NCBI RefSeq assembly: GCF_028613635.1 | Contig: NZ_JAQRMY010000001.1 | Location: 910,331 to 974,330 of the forward strand | Direction: 5' to 3' | DNA length: 64,000 nucleotides | From: Devosia sp. ZB163 | GTDB taxonomy: Bacteria > Pseudomonadota > Alphaproteobacteria > Rhizobiales > Devosiaceae | Shown: piece after piece, positions 26,408 to 35,308 of the stretch | How the letters are laid out: each line of letters starts with the position of its first letter | Position numbering within the stretch: position 1 is the stretch's first letter | The notes under the pieces: model-generated | Told to the model about the DNA's origin: nothing | The model's input: the letters and a program-made list of their open reading frames with translations, nothing else | The model's database searches: none | Position numbers and translations under genes: made by a program

Positions 26408-27397
26408 CTAGTTGGAGAGAGCGAATTCCGAGCCGGATTTATGTATCGCTTCCCTGATGCCCATGCTCTCCGAGAAGGCGAAAGTCGACTGGAATGCGCT
26501 GCTGTCGATGTCAAGATCGCCAAACAGGCTCTGGGCAAGGCGACGCCGTCCAAGCAGGATGAGTGGGCCGTTCAGCAGCTGGGTGGGCATGGGGAACAGC
26601 GCCTGCTGTTTGCCCATCGCTTTTCTCAGCAACGACAGGACCTCCGCAAGAGACAGGTTCTCGGCGTTGGCAACGCAGTATGCCCCCGACCTCTCGTGGC
26701 TCCAAGCATGGTTGGCCAGGTGGTCGAGCATTTCGGCCAGCGTGTCGACGCCGATATACGCACGCCGGTTGCTGGTGCTGCCAAACGGGAGAGGGGCGCC
26801 GGTCAGCGCGAGCCGCTGCAGGGAGCGCCAATTCCCCGGCGCATCTGCTCCTACCACCAGTGGAGGGCGAAGGGACACGGCAAAGATGCCGTGCGCTGCC
26901 AGTACGGCGACATGTTCCTCGGCCATGCGCTTCGACAGTCCGTACGGTCCAGCGGGGCGGGGCCGCGTTGCCTCGCTGATTCGACCGGGAGCAGCATTTT
27001 CAGTCACAGCGGCAATGCTGCTTAGCAGTAGAAACCCCTGCACGCCGGCATCGATGGACGCGACGGCGAGGCGTTTGGTAGCCTCCACGTTGGCTGCCAT
27101 GTAACGGGCAGGATCCGCCGATTTCACATGTGCGAGGCCGCCAAGGTGTACGACTGTGGCCGCATCTTCGAGCGCTACTGCAAGCTGGGTCGACTGTTCG
27201 ATCGGGCCGGTCTCGACGATGCGGATTTGGGCATGATCGCGCCACGACGCGGGGCACTTCCGCGCGCTCTGCACCAGCAGCGTCACGTTCCGCCGCATGG
27301 CGATCATGCGGGCAACAACATGACGACCCACAAATCCCGTGGAGCCAGTGATCGCCATTCTGCCCACCCGGGGCGGCGGGAGTGAAGTTTGCCTCAT
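26408..27397 (-). CDS. NAD-dependent sugar epimerase/reductase (WbpK/WbpV-like)
   Basis: 329 residues from ATG at 27397; a second ATG at 27358 starts exactly at the Rossmann motif ([14 protein letters not shown]) and is a real alternative. Extended short-chain dehydrogenase with the active-site [11 protein letters not shown] and a LSSIAAV strand. It resembles 4-keto reductases such as WbpV/WbpK that finish UDP-N-acetyl-fucosamine or -quinovosamine before the initiating transferase. The matching dehydratase (WbpM) and initiating transferase (WbpL/WecA) are not in the window, so they must be elsewhere. The final 30 residues are unusual and unassigned. Confidence 0.75.
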   Translation of the reverse strand: MRQTSLPPPRVGRMAITGSTGFVGRHVVARMIAMRRNVTLLVQSARKCPASWRDHAQIRIVETGPIEQSTQLAVALEDAATVVHLGGLAHVKSADPARYMAANVEATKRLAVASIDAGVQGFLLLSSIAAVTENAAPGRISEATRPRPAGPYGLSKRMAEEHVAVLAAHGIFAVSLRPPLVVGADAPGNWRSLQRLALTGAPLPFGSTSNRRAYIGVDTLAEMLDHLANHAWSHERSGAYCVANAENLSLAEVLSLLRKAMGKQQALFPMPTQLLNGPLILLGRRRLAQSLFGDLDIDSSAFQSTFAFSESMGIREAIHKSGSEFALSN

Positions 27398-27858
27398 GAG
27401 TTGAGACCCACGGTGCCGTCCTGAGCGATGCGAACGGTGCGGAGCAGTGGTGCGTAGCCGCGAGTCCACCAAGCACAAAGCCGAAAAGGTCCCGTTTGGA
27501 TCGTCACGATGTCAAGCGCGACTGGGATCGCTCATCTGGCTGGTCGAGTAAGCAGGGATATCCGTGCGCGATCACGTCAATCATCGGAAATAGAGGGTGT
27601 GCAGCATTGTATGAGCCCACCCCTAGCATGACACATACTGGATGTCATGAGGCTAAGCACAATGCCTGACAGCTCATGCGCCGCCCGCGGCGATGCTCGT
27701 CGCAACTTGGTGGGGGACGCTAGGTGTCTGACGCGTATAGAAGAACTTCGTAGTCGAGGAAGTTCTGGTAAGTACGATTGTGGTAGCCGGGGCGGGGACC
27801 TGGGAGCAGGCCGGTCGCACCACTGGCTGATGCCGCCGACTCACCCCGCGGTCGCCCC
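27398..27858 (-). other. Gap between polysaccharide and ABC-transport loci with an inverted repeat
   Basis: About 460 bp without a convincing gene. It holds a perfect 7-bp inverted repeat, CATGACA-N9-TGTCATG, at 27627-27649. This is the right size for a dimeric regulator site, but it is not placed at the start of any leftward gene except the reductase, about 230 bp away. The left end, next to the ABC transporter stop, must hold that operon's terminator, but I see no clear hairpin with a T-run. Confidence 0.4.
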
Positions 27859-28881
27859 TCAGCCCCCCACCACCACCGGCGCAACTCCCGGCAACCTGAA
27901 CACTGCCGACACATCCTCATCCGGAGCGATTGGCGAGTCGCGGTAGAGGAAGCAGCTGGCGAGGCGTTGGCTGTCCGGCATGTATTTGGGCGGGGCGCTT
28001 TGCCAGCATTGGTCCATCACGTGCGGGCAGCGTGGGGCGAAGCGGCAGCCTGCGTTGGGGCGGCTGCTGTTGGCCTCGGAGACGGGGATTTCCTCGTTGC
28101 CCCAGGCGCGGTCGAGGTCGGGCAGGGGGATCGAGGAGACGAGGAGCTGCGAGTAGGGGTGCCGCGGCGCCCCGATGACGCGTTCGACCGCGCCGGCCTC
28201 CGCGATCGCCCCGCGATACAGCACGAGGATGTTGTCGCAGATCTGGAAGGCCGTGGTCAGGTCGTGCGTGATGTAGATGATGGAGATGCCGAGCTCGCGG
28301 TTGAGCGTGCGCAGCTCGTCGAGGATGGTGGCGCGCAGCGAGGCGTCGACCATCGAGACCGGCTCGTCGGCGACGATCATGCGCGGCCGGAGCAGCACCG
28401 CCCGGGCGACCATCACGCGCTGGCGCTGGCCGCCGGAAAGTTCGTGCGGGAAGCGGCCGAGCGTGTCCTGCGGCCTGAGGCCGACGCGCTTCAGTGCATC
28501 CTCGATGAGGCTGCGCGCCTTGGCCTCGCTGTCGGCCAGCCGGTAGCGCTTCACCGGCGTCGTGAGCACGTGGTCGATGCGATAGAACGGATTGAAGACC
28601 TCGAACGGATCCTGGAAGACCGGCTGCACCTCGCGGCGGAACTGGCGCTGCTCGGCCGAGGACATCTTGGCGATGTCCTTGCCGCGGTAGAACACCTCCC
28701 CCACGGACGGGTTGATGAAGCCCAGCAGGATGCGCGCGAGCGTGGTCTTGCCGCTGCCGCTCTCGCCGGCAATGGCGGTCATCGACGGGTTCGTGTCCGA
28801 CAGCGACATGGTGACGTCGCTGAGGGCGGTGAAGCTGCCGTAGGTCTTGGTGACGCCTTTGAGTTCGATCAGCGCGCTCAT
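27859..28881 (-). CDS. Opp/Dpp-type ABC transporter ATPase (DppF/OppF position)
   Basis: 340 residues from ATG at 28881, which overlaps the stop of the upstream ATPase gene by 4 bp. Walker A GESGSGKTT at residues 39-47, Q-loop VFQDPFEVFNPF, signature LSGGQRQRV, Walker B MIVADEP, H-loop ITHDL. The C-terminal oligopeptide-transporter extension has NAGCRFAPRCPHVMDQCW, whose cysteines usually bind an iron-sulfur cluster in this family. Last gene of the iclR-mutarotase-dehydratase-SBP-permease operon. The partner genes suggest a carbohydrate or sugar-acid oligomer as cargo, not peptides. Confidence 0.9.
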   Translation of the reverse strand: MSALIELKGVTKTYGSFTALSDVTMSLSDTNPSMTAIAGESGSGKTTLARILLGFINPSVGEVFYRGKDIAKMSSAEQRQFRREVQPVFQDPFEVFNPFYRIDHVLTTPVKRYRLADSEAKARSLIEDALKRVGLRPQDTLGRFPHELSGGQRQRVMVARAVLLRPRMIVADEPVSMVDASLRATILDELRTLNRELGISIIYITHDLTTAFQICDNILVLYRGAIAEAGAVERVIGAPRHPYSQLLVSSIPLPDLDRAWGNEEIPVSEANSSRPNAGCRFAPRCPHVMDQCWQSAPPKYMPDSQRLASCFLYRDSPIAPDEDVSAVFRLPGVAPVVVGG

Positions 28882-29909
28882 GGACGGGCCTCGTGGTGCT
28901 GGGCTCTGGCCGTGACGGGCAATGGCGGCAGGCTCTGGTGTTCGGGATAGAGGTGGCACGAGGCTCTCTGGCCGGGTGCAACGTCCTGCAGCAGCGGCGT
29001 CTCGGTGCGGCAGCGCTCGAAGGCGAAGGGGCAGCGCGGGTTGAAGCTGCATCCCGGCGGCAGGTCGACGAGCGGCGGCGGCAGGCCGGGAATGCCCGTC
29101 AGCGCCTGCTTGACCTCGATGCCGGGGAGGCTCTCCACCAGCAGCTTGGTATAGGGGTGCTTGGGGTTCTCGATCATCTGCCGGACCGGCCCGATCTCCA
29201 CCAGCTTGCCGGCATACATCACGCCGACGACGTCGGCGAACTGGGCGATGAGGCCCATGTCGTGGCCGATCAGGACCACCGCGGCGCCGAGCCCATCCTG
29301 CAGGCGCCCGAGCGTCTGCATCACCTGGCGCTGCACCACCACGTCGAGCGCGCTGGTCGGCTCGTCCGCGACGATCACCTTGGGCGCGAGCGAGGTGGCG
29401 ATGGCCATGGCGGCACGCTGCTTCATGCCGCCCGACAGCTCATGCGGGAAGCGCTTGGCGACGCTCGGGTCGAGGCCGACGCTGCGCAGCAGTTCGGCGA
29501 CGCGGGCATCGAGCTCGGCCCGCTTCATCCTCGGCTTGTGGGCGAGGATGGCGTCGATCATCTGCTCGTCGAGCTTCATGACCGGGTTGAGCGAACTCAT
29601 GGCGCCCTGCGGGATCAGCGCGATGTCCCGCAGCCGGGTTTCCCGGAGCTCCCTGGGGCTCATGGCGAGGATGTCGCGGCCGTCGAGCATGACCTTGCCC
29701 CCGGCAATCCGGCCGGGTGCGCGGGTCAGCCGCATCAGGGCGGTGGCCATGGTGGTCTTGCCCGAACCGGATTCGCCGATGAGGCCCAGCCGTTCGCCCG
29801 GCTTGAGCGAGAACGAGACGTCGTTCACCGCCTTCGCCGGTCCCTTGCCGGTGTCGTAATGGACGTGCAGGCCCTCGACGACGAGGATGGGTTTGTCTTT
29901 GTCGGTCAT
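28878..29909 (-). CDS. Opp/Dpp-type ABC transporter ATPase (DppD/OppD position)
   Basis: 343 residues from ATG at 29909; longer frames upstream are artefacts reading through the permease gene. Walker A GESGSGKTT at 45-53, signature LSGGMKQRA, Walker B VIVADEP followed by TSALDVV, H-loop LIGHDMGLIAQ. The C-terminal extension has FNPRCPFAFERC with cysteines for the family's iron-sulfur site. Works as a heterodimer with the downstream ATPase at the inner membrane, powering two permeases. Overlaps the next gene by ATGA. Confidence 0.9.
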   Translation of the reverse strand: MTDKDKPILVVEGLHVHYDTGKGPAKAVNDVSFSLKPGERLGLIGESGSGKTTMATALMRLTRAPGRIAGGKVMLDGRDILAMSPRELRETRLRDIALIPQGAMSSLNPVMKLDEQMIDAILAHKPRMKRAELDARVAELLRSVGLDPSVAKRFPHELSGGMKQRAAMAIATSLAPKVIVADEPTSALDVVVQRQVMQTLGRLQDGLGAAVVLIGHDMGLIAQFADVVGVMYAGKLVEIGPVRQMIENPKHPYTKLLVESLPGIEVKQALTGIPGLPPPLVDLPPGCSFNPRCPFAFERCRTETPLLQDVAPGQRASCHLYPEHQSLPPLPVTARAQHHEARP

Positions 29910-29920
29910 CAGCGGGCCTC

Positions 29921-30784
29921 CTAGCGCCTTGCCAGTCTGGGGTTGGCGAAGCGGTCGAAGCCGACGGACGTCAGGAACAGACCGATGAAGATGAGGGCGA
30001 TCATCAGGATGGGCGGGCTCCACCACCACCAGTAGCCGCGCAGCACCGCGGAGGATTGCTGGGCCCAGTAGATCGTGTTGCCGAGCGTCATCTCGTCGAG
30101 TGCGCCAAGGCCCAGCGCTTCGAGGCCGATGACGGCGAGGATCGAGCCCGACACGGTGCCGACGAAGCTGGCGACGATGTAGGGCATGATGTTGGGCATG
30201 ATCTCGGTGAACAGGATCTCCCACGGGCCCTCGCCGTTGACGCGCGCCACCTCGATATAGGCCTTCTCGCGGACCGTCAGGACCTGCGCCCGGACGGTGC
30301 GCGCGGTGAACATCCAGCCCAGCGAGGCGACGACGAGCGCCATCACGAAGGTCGACATGCGATCGATGTTGCCGGCGATGATCACGAGGATCGCGATCGC
30401 CGGAACGGTCAGCAGCGCGTCGGAGATGACGCGGATGACCGCATCGATCCAGCCGCCGAAATGGCCGGCGATGAGGCCGAGCACGGTGCCCATGCCGACG
30501 CCGATGAAGCCGGCGATGAGGCCCATCTTCAGGGTGTTGGGCGTGGCGTAGATCAACAGGGTCCACATGTCGCGGCCCTGCGAGTCCGTGCCGAGGAAGT
30601 AGTCGCCGCCCGGCGGCCGCCGCGGGCGGACGGCGCCGACCTGCGCGTTGGCAGCGTCGGTGAAGAACGGGCCGATGATGCCGAACAGGACCACGGCGGT
30701 GATGATGACCAGCCCCAGCAGCAGGAGGGCGCTGAGGCGGCCCTGCTGGATGTTGCGCTGGACGGAGGCGAAGAACCGGTTCAT
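29921..30784 (-). CDS. Opp/Dpp-type ABC transporter permease (DppC position)
   Basis: 287 residues, six membrane helices, with an N-terminal OppC_N segment (LLLLGLVIITAVVLFGIIGP). The periplasmic loop GGDYFLGTDSQGRDMWTLLIYATPNTLKMG is the classic DppC signature. The EAA-type coupling motif around EKAYIEVARVNGEGPWEILF contacts the ATPases. Overlaps the upstream permease by 4 bp. Confidence 0.9.
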   Translation of the reverse strand: MNRFFASVQRNIQQGRLSALLLLGLVIITAVVLFGIIGPFFTDAANAQVGAVRPRRPPGGDYFLGTDSQGRDMWTLLIYATPNTLKMGLIAGFIGVGMGTVLGLIAGHFGGWIDAVIRVISDALLTVPAIAILVIIAGNIDRMSTFVMALVVASLGWMFTARTVRAQVLTVREKAYIEVARVNGEGPWEILFTEIMPNIMPYIVASFVGTVSGSILAVIGLEALGLGALDEMTLGNTIYWAQQSSAVLRGYWWWWSPPILMIALIFIGLFLTSVGFDRFANPRLARR

Positions 30785-31785
30785 CGGCGGATCCGCGGAT
30801 CGAGAAGGGGATAGAGCAGGTCGACGATGAAGAGCAGCACCGCCAGCGTGACGATGAGCATCAGCACTACGCCCTGGATGACGAAGTAGTCCTGGCCGCG
30901 GATGGCGACGTAGAGCAGGTTGCCCAGCCCCGGGTAGTTGAAGATCACCTCGACCAGCACGGCGCCGGAAACGACCGAGCCGAGCGACAGCGCCAGCGCC
31001 GTGATCTGCGCCAGCAGCGCGTTGCGCATGCCGTACCAGAAGAAGATCCGGCGGGGGTGGAGGCCCTTTGCCTCGGCGAAGGTGATGTAGTCCTCACCCA
31101 GTACGTTCACCATCTGGCTGCGCATGCCGAGCGCCCAGAAGCCGATATTGCCCAGGATGATCGCCATGCTCGGCAGGACCGCGTGGCGCAGCACGTCCTG
31201 CGTCGTCGCCCAGTCGAGGCGCATGATGCGGGTGGTGGCGACGCCGCCGGCGGGCGGGAACCACTTCAGCACCACCGCGAAGAAGTAGATGAGGATGATC
31301 GCGAGCAGGTAGAACGGGATCGAGGTGAGGATCATCATCATCGGCACGAGCGTCTTGATGCCTCGGCCGGCGCCGGGCCACGCCATGCGGGCGCCGAGCA
31401 GCGATCCGGTGACGAAGGCGATCAGCGTCGCCACGGCGAGCAGGCCGACCGACCATGGCAAGGCGTTGCCGATCATGGTCGAGACCTTCTCGGGGAAGTT
31501 CGCGAAGGACACGCCGAGGTCGAAGCGGAACAGGTCGACCCAGTAGTTGATGTACTGCTCCCACAGCGGCGCATCGAGGCCATACTTGGCCCGGTAGGCA
31601 GCCGAGACCGCCTGGATGTCGACGCTCTGGTTGCCGCCGCCGGCCTGCAGGCGCGCGAGCGCCGTCTGTACGGGGTCACCGGGCAGGAGGCGCGGGATGA
31701 TGAAGTTGATGCTCACCGCCACGAAGATGATCAGCAGGAACTGGCTGAATCTCGTGAGCAGGTAGCGTTGGAGTTCCTTCGACAT
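30781..31785 (-). CDS. Opp/Dpp-type ABC transporter permease (DppB position)
   Basis: 334 residues, six membrane helices. N-terminal LTRFSQFLLIIFVAVSINFIIPRLLPGDPV is diagnostic of DppB/OppB. The region around residues 45-85 is longer than usual (LQAGGGNQSVDIQAVSAAYR) before YGLDAPLWEQYINY. The coupling helix includes EDYITFAEAKGLHPRRIFFW. Followed after 81 bp on the upstream side by the binding-protein gene. Confidence 0.9.
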   Translation of the reverse strand: MSKELQRYLLTRFSQFLLIIFVAVSINFIIPRLLPGDPVQTALARLQAGGGNQSVDIQAVSAAYRAKYGLDAPLWEQYINYWVDLFRFDLGVSFANFPEKVSTMIGNALPWSVGLLAVATLIAFVTGSLLGARMAWPGAGRGIKTLVPMMMILTSIPFYLLAIILIYFFAVVLKWFPPAGGVATTRIMRLDWATTQDVLRHAVLPSMAIILGNIGFWALGMRSQMVNVLGEDYITFAEAKGLHPRRIFFWYGMRNALLAQITALALSLGSVVSGAVLVEVIFNYPGLGNLLYVAIRGQDYFVIQGVVLMLIVTLAVLLFIVDLLYPLLDPRIRR

Positions 31786-31866
31786 TGGGCCTCGCTGCAG
31801 GTCCTAAAGGGGGTGGAGCAGGCAGGAGGGCCTGCCTGCTCCGGCGCTCGGGAGGAACGCTTCGGG

Positions 31867-33624
31867 TTACTGCGCGCCGGTCGGCTGCAGGGTGTGGATC
31901 ACCACGTTGAAGGCTTCCCACGGGGTGTAGGGCGCCACATAGGCGTTCTCTGCGGACGGCCAGCCGGTCCAGTAGGTGTTGTTGAAGGTCACCACGTGGA
32001 ATTCCTCGAGCAGGTCGATCTGCGGCAGGTCGCGCAGGGCGATGTCGAGGGCCGCGACGGCGTCCTTCATGTAGGCCGAGTCAGGATTGGTGTCGGCGAC
32101 GACGCTTTCCATCCGGTCGATGATGGCGTCGTACTCCGGGTTGGAGTAGCGGGTGGCCGCCACCGCGTTCGGGATGTTCGTGCCCTCGGGACGAGCGAAC
32201 TTGCTGTGGTAGTGCTGCAAGGTCTCGAGCGGCTCGCTGAGGCTGCCGCAGTGCACGAAGATCATGGTGTCGAAGTTGCCCGATTGGATGTCCGGCAGCC
32301 AGGTGTCGTCCACCGGGGCCTGTACCGCATCGAAGCCGGCGTTCTTGAGCTGCTGGGTCAGCGGCGCGAGGATGGGCTGGATGAAGGCCGGCGTGCGGAC
32401 GTTCACGGTGACGGGCTTGCCGTCCTTGGCCCAGACGCCGTTGGCATCCTTGGCATAGCCGCCCTTGGCCATGTACTCGTCCACGAGCTCCTGCGAGGGA
32501 TTGTGGAGGTTGTACTTGTCCAGCACTGCCTGCAGCGGGCTGCCTTCGCCGAGCCAGGTACCGGCCATGTAGCCGGAGAAGGCGTAGGTCACGACCTTCT
32601 GCGAGCCCTCGTAGCCGATGTCGTTCAGCTCGTCGCGATCGATCGCGTGGTTGATCGCGTAGCGCAGGTTGACGTCGTTCCACGGCGCCCGGAGCTGGTT
32701 GAACACGAGCGAGTAGTCGCACCCGTCCGGAGCACCCCAGTTCGGCCCTTCGGCGTTCCACGAGCTCAGCTTGTCGTTCTGGGCGCGTGCCGCCTCGAAC
32801 GTGCCGATGAGCAGCTGGCGCCCGCCGTCGATCTGGTTGGCGATGTGGAGCTGGCCCATGGCGTCGTCGCTCGAAACCGGCACGAGCATGATGCGCTTGG
32901 GCGCCGGCAGGTCCTGGAAGCCGGTCTTGGCGCCCCACCAGTCGTCGCGGCGATCGAAGATCTCCTGCTGGTTGCTGGACAGCACCAGCTTGTAGGCGCC
33001 GGTGCCGAGCGGCCAGCCCTTCTCCAGGTCGTAGTTGGTGAAGGCGACGATATCCTGGCCTTCCCAGATGTGCTTGGGCAGGGTGGGGTAGTGGTTCTCG
33101 TGCCCGAGCGCGAGGAAGTCGCGGACGAAACGCGGAGCCGGCTTGGTGAAGTTGATCGTCAGGTTGTGCGCGTCGGTGACGGTGACGTCCTTGACCCACT
33201 CCTTGAAGGCCGACGAAGCGCCGATTTCCGCCGGTGCGTCGCGCAGGGCCTCGAGCGTGAACTTCACGTCATCGGCGCTGAAGGGCTGTCCGTCGGACCA
33301 TTCGACGCCCTCGCGCAGCTTGATGGTCGCCGACAGGAAGTCAGGCGCCAGCTCGTAGCTCTCGCCCTGCCAGGGGATGATCTCGCCCGTGGTCAGGTTG
33401 GTGTAGAACAGCATCTCGTTGACGGTGAACTGCATCGCGTCGCGCTGGTGCGTGATCGACGACACGTAGGGGTTCCAGTTCTCGATGTTGGCGAACTGGG
33501 CCGGCTGGTCGCCCCATGGGGTCAGCACCAGGGTCTCGTTGCGCGGCATGTCCGCGACCTGCGCGAATGCCGTCGAACCCATCAGCAGCGCGAGCGCGCT
33601 GCCGAGCAAGAGTGCACGTTTCAT
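31867..33624 (-). CDS. Extracytoplasmic solute-binding protein, family 5
   Basis: 585 residues; start fixed by AGGAGG five bases before the ATG and a Sec signal peptide (KRALLLGSALALLMGSTAFA, cleavage near residue 21). The fold fits SBP_bac_5: TATIKLREGVEWSDGQPFSADDVKFTLE is the conserved motif near residue 110, and YAINHAIDRDELNDIGYEG follows. It delivers substrate to the DppBCDF-type importer encoded downstream. Family 5 proteins bind peptides but also oligosaccharides; the linked rhamnonate dehydratase and mutarotase point to a rhamnose-containing glycan or sugar acid. The highest expression in the operon would be expected here given the strong ribosome site. Confidence 0.88.
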   Translation of the reverse strand: MKRALLLGSALALLMGSTAFAQVADMPRNETLVLTPWGDQPAQFANIENWNPYVSSITHQRDAMQFTVNEMLFYTNLTTGEIIPWQGESYELAPDFLSATIKLREGVEWSDGQPFSADDVKFTLEALRDAPAEIGASSAFKEWVKDVTVTDAHNLTINFTKPAPRFVRDFLALGHENHYPTLPKHIWEGQDIVAFTNYDLEKGWPLGTGAYKLVLSSNQQEIFDRRDDWWGAKTGFQDLPAPKRIMLVPVSSDDAMGQLHIANQIDGGRQLLIGTFEAARAQNDKLSSWNAEGPNWGAPDGCDYSLVFNQLRAPWNDVNLRYAINHAIDRDELNDIGYEGSQKVVTYAFSGYMAGTWLGEGSPLQAVLDKYNLHNPSQELVDEYMAKGGYAKDANGVWAKDGKPVTVNVRTPAFIQPILAPLTQQLKNAGFDAVQAPVDDTWLPDIQSGNFDTMIFVHCGSLSEPLETLQHYHSKFARPEGTNIPNAVAATRYSNPEYDAIIDRMESVVADTNPDSAYMKDAVAALDIALRDLPQIDLLEEFHVVTFNNTYWTGWPSAENAYVAPYTPWEAFNVVIHTLQPTGAQ

Positions 33625-33737
33625 CTTTCCTCCTTGGTCGTTCCCTCGACCGCTATGGTTGTTCGGGCCGCTGGCAGTTTCTTCGCACCGTCCAGCGACC
33701 CAACTCTTCGTTCCGGTTGCGCTCCGCGAAGCGCCCC

Positions 33738-34922
33738 CTAGAGGGCCATTTCCTCGATGGCCTTCTTGGACAGGCCGTGGCCGAAGCCCGGCTCGTCGCT
33801 GACGACGACATAGCCGTCCACGGGGACCGCCATGCCGGGGTAGTTGTTGGTCTGCTTGAGCGGGATGCCGGGGGCCCCGCCGACGAAGAACTCGCCCCAG
33901 CGCGAGTTGGGCGCCGAGTAGTTGAAGTGCTGGCCGTAGGGCGTGTTCATGCCGGCGTGGCAGATCACTTCGAGGCCTGCGGCATCGGCGATCGAGGTGA
34001 TCTTCTGCACCGCCGTGAAGCCGCCGACCCAATTGATGTCGGGCTGGAAGATATCGACGACGCGATCCTTGGCCGCCTCGAAGAAGGTGTAGGGCGTGTA
34101 CCAGTGCTCACCGGTGGCGAGCGTCTGCCACGGCAGGCGTTCGCGCAGCGCCTTGTGCGAGGTGTGATCCTCGGGGATCAGGCAGTCTTCCATCCACTTG
34201 AGGTTGAACGGCTTCAGCCGGTGCGCGAGACGCACTGCGAACTCGACGTCGAAGGCCATCCAGCAATCGAGCATCAGCTCGACATGCGGGCCGATCAGCT
34301 CGCGCGCCTTGCCGACGAAGGCTTCATTCTTGTCGAGCGCCTCGAGGCCGTCCGCCGTGCCGTAGGGGCAGGCCAGCTTGGTCGCCTTGAAGCCGAGCTC
34401 CATGTGCCAGTCGGTGTCGTTGCCCGTGGCGTAGCAGAACTGCTTGTCGCGAGCGGCGCCGCCGGCGAGCTCATATACCGGCAGCTTCAGCACCTTGCCC
34501 TTGAGGTCCCAAAGCGCGAGGTCAATGCCGCTGATGGCGTAGGAGGCGAGGCCCGACGAGGAATAGGGCGACGTGATGCGCATCATCATGTCCCACAGCT
34601 TCTCGGTGGCGAGCGCGTTCTCGCCGTTGAGCAGCGGGCCGATGTGGTCGTTGATCAGGCTGATGGTCGGCTGGCCGTAGCCGGTGACGCCGAAGCCCCA
34701 CGAGCCGTCGTCGGCGGTGACGAGGACGCCGACTGCCGGGAAGCTGCCGAGCCAGCTCGAGCGCAGCGCCTTGTAGCGCGGATAGCGCGACATCGGGTTG
34801 GCGACCTCGGCGTCCTTGGTCCAGGGCGGACGGCGCGCGGTGCTCTTTTCCTTGTTCTCGTCGTAGGTGCCGCCTGCAATCGGGTTGGTGATGGCAAAGG
34901 CTTCAATACTCTTGATCTTCAA
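33738..34922 (-). CDS. rhmD: L-rhamnonate dehydratase-like enzyme (enolase superfamily)
   Basis: 394 residues. Follows L-rhamnonate dehydratase along its length: N-terminal PMSRYPRYKALRSSW, DLALWDLKGKVLKLPVYELAGGA and ATGNDTDWHMELGFKATKL. Magnesium ligands lie in LMLDCWM (Asp), KWMEDCL (Glu) and ATGEHWY (Glu); the catalytic His is in VICHAGMN with its Asp partner in IFQPDINW. The reaction removes water from L-rhamnonate (or a close 6-deoxy or related sugar acid) to a 2-keto-3-deoxy acid. It sits between the mutarotase and binding-protein genes. Substrate might also be L-lyxonate or L-mannonate, which the same fold accepts. Confidence 0.82.
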   Translation of the reverse strand: MKIKSIEAFAITNPIAGGTYDENKEKSTARRPPWTKDAEVANPMSRYPRYKALRSSWLGSFPAVGVLVTADDGSWGFGVTGYGQPTISLINDHIGPLLNGENALATEKLWDMMMRITSPYSSSGLASYAISGIDLALWDLKGKVLKLPVYELAGGAARDKQFCYATGNDTDWHMELGFKATKLACPYGTADGLEALDKNEAFVGKARELIGPHVELMLDCWMAFDVEFAVRLAHRLKPFNLKWMEDCLIPEDHTSHKALRERLPWQTLATGEHWYTPYTFFEAAKDRVVDIFQPDINWVGGFTAVQKITSIADAAGLEVICHAGMNTPYGQHFNYSAPNSRWGEFFVGGAPGIPLKQTNNYPGMAVPVDGYVVVSDEPGFGHGLSKKAIEEMAL

Positions 34923-34988
34923 TTCTCACTCCTCATGGCGCGGCCCTGTCGTGCCGGCTCACCTAGAATTTCGTGTCGGCGCCGTCTC

Positions 34989-35294
34989 TCAATCGAGCCG
35001 GAACATCTCTTCGACGGGCCACGATTTCGGGCGCGCGTCCGGATAGGTCTCCATGTGCGGCTCCATCCACGTCCACCACTTGAGCACCACCGGATCGATG
35101 CCGTCGGTCTGCGAGGGCGCGTCGTCGGGCTTTTCGAGGTAGGCGAACAGCAGCAGCTCGTGGCGGTAGATGGTGTAGTTCGAGACGCCCTGGCTCTTGA
35201 GCAGGGCAACCATCTCGGGCCAGATCTCGTCGTGCTTGCGCTTGTATTCGGCCTCCTGGCCGGGCTTCAGTTTCATGACCCACGCCGAACGCAT
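34989..35294 (-). CDS. rhaM: L-rhamnose mutarotase-like protein 1 (RhaM/RhaU family)
   Basis: 101 residues from ATG at 35294, with a purine-rich AGGAGGAAG just upstream. Family signatures: WVMKLKPGQEAEYKRKHDEIWPEM, NYTIYRHELLLFAYLE and WWTWMEPHM. The conserved His of KRKHDEIWPE is the catalytic residue of RhaU. RhaM/RhaU interconverts the anomers of L-rhamnose in the cytoplasm. Located between iclR and rhmD in the same operon. A second, diverged paralogue lies at 37553-37882. Confidence 0.85.
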   Translation of the reverse strand: MRSAWVMKLKPGQEAEYKRKHDEIWPEMVALLKSQGVSNYTIYRHELLLFAYLEKPDDAPSQTDGIDPVVLKWWTWMEPHMETYPDARPKSWPVEEMFRLD

Positions 35295-35308
35295 GGCTTC
35301 CTCCTGTT

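Noticed and set aside
27647-27946. A 99-codon ORF in the gap before the ABC ATPase
   Set aside because: It overlaps the 3-prime end of the ATPase gene in antisense, has no ribosome site and low-complexity composition.
31057-33741. An 894-codon open frame on the plus strand
   Set aside because: Antisense to the permease and family 5 binding-protein genes; its composition is that of a reverse-complement shadow.
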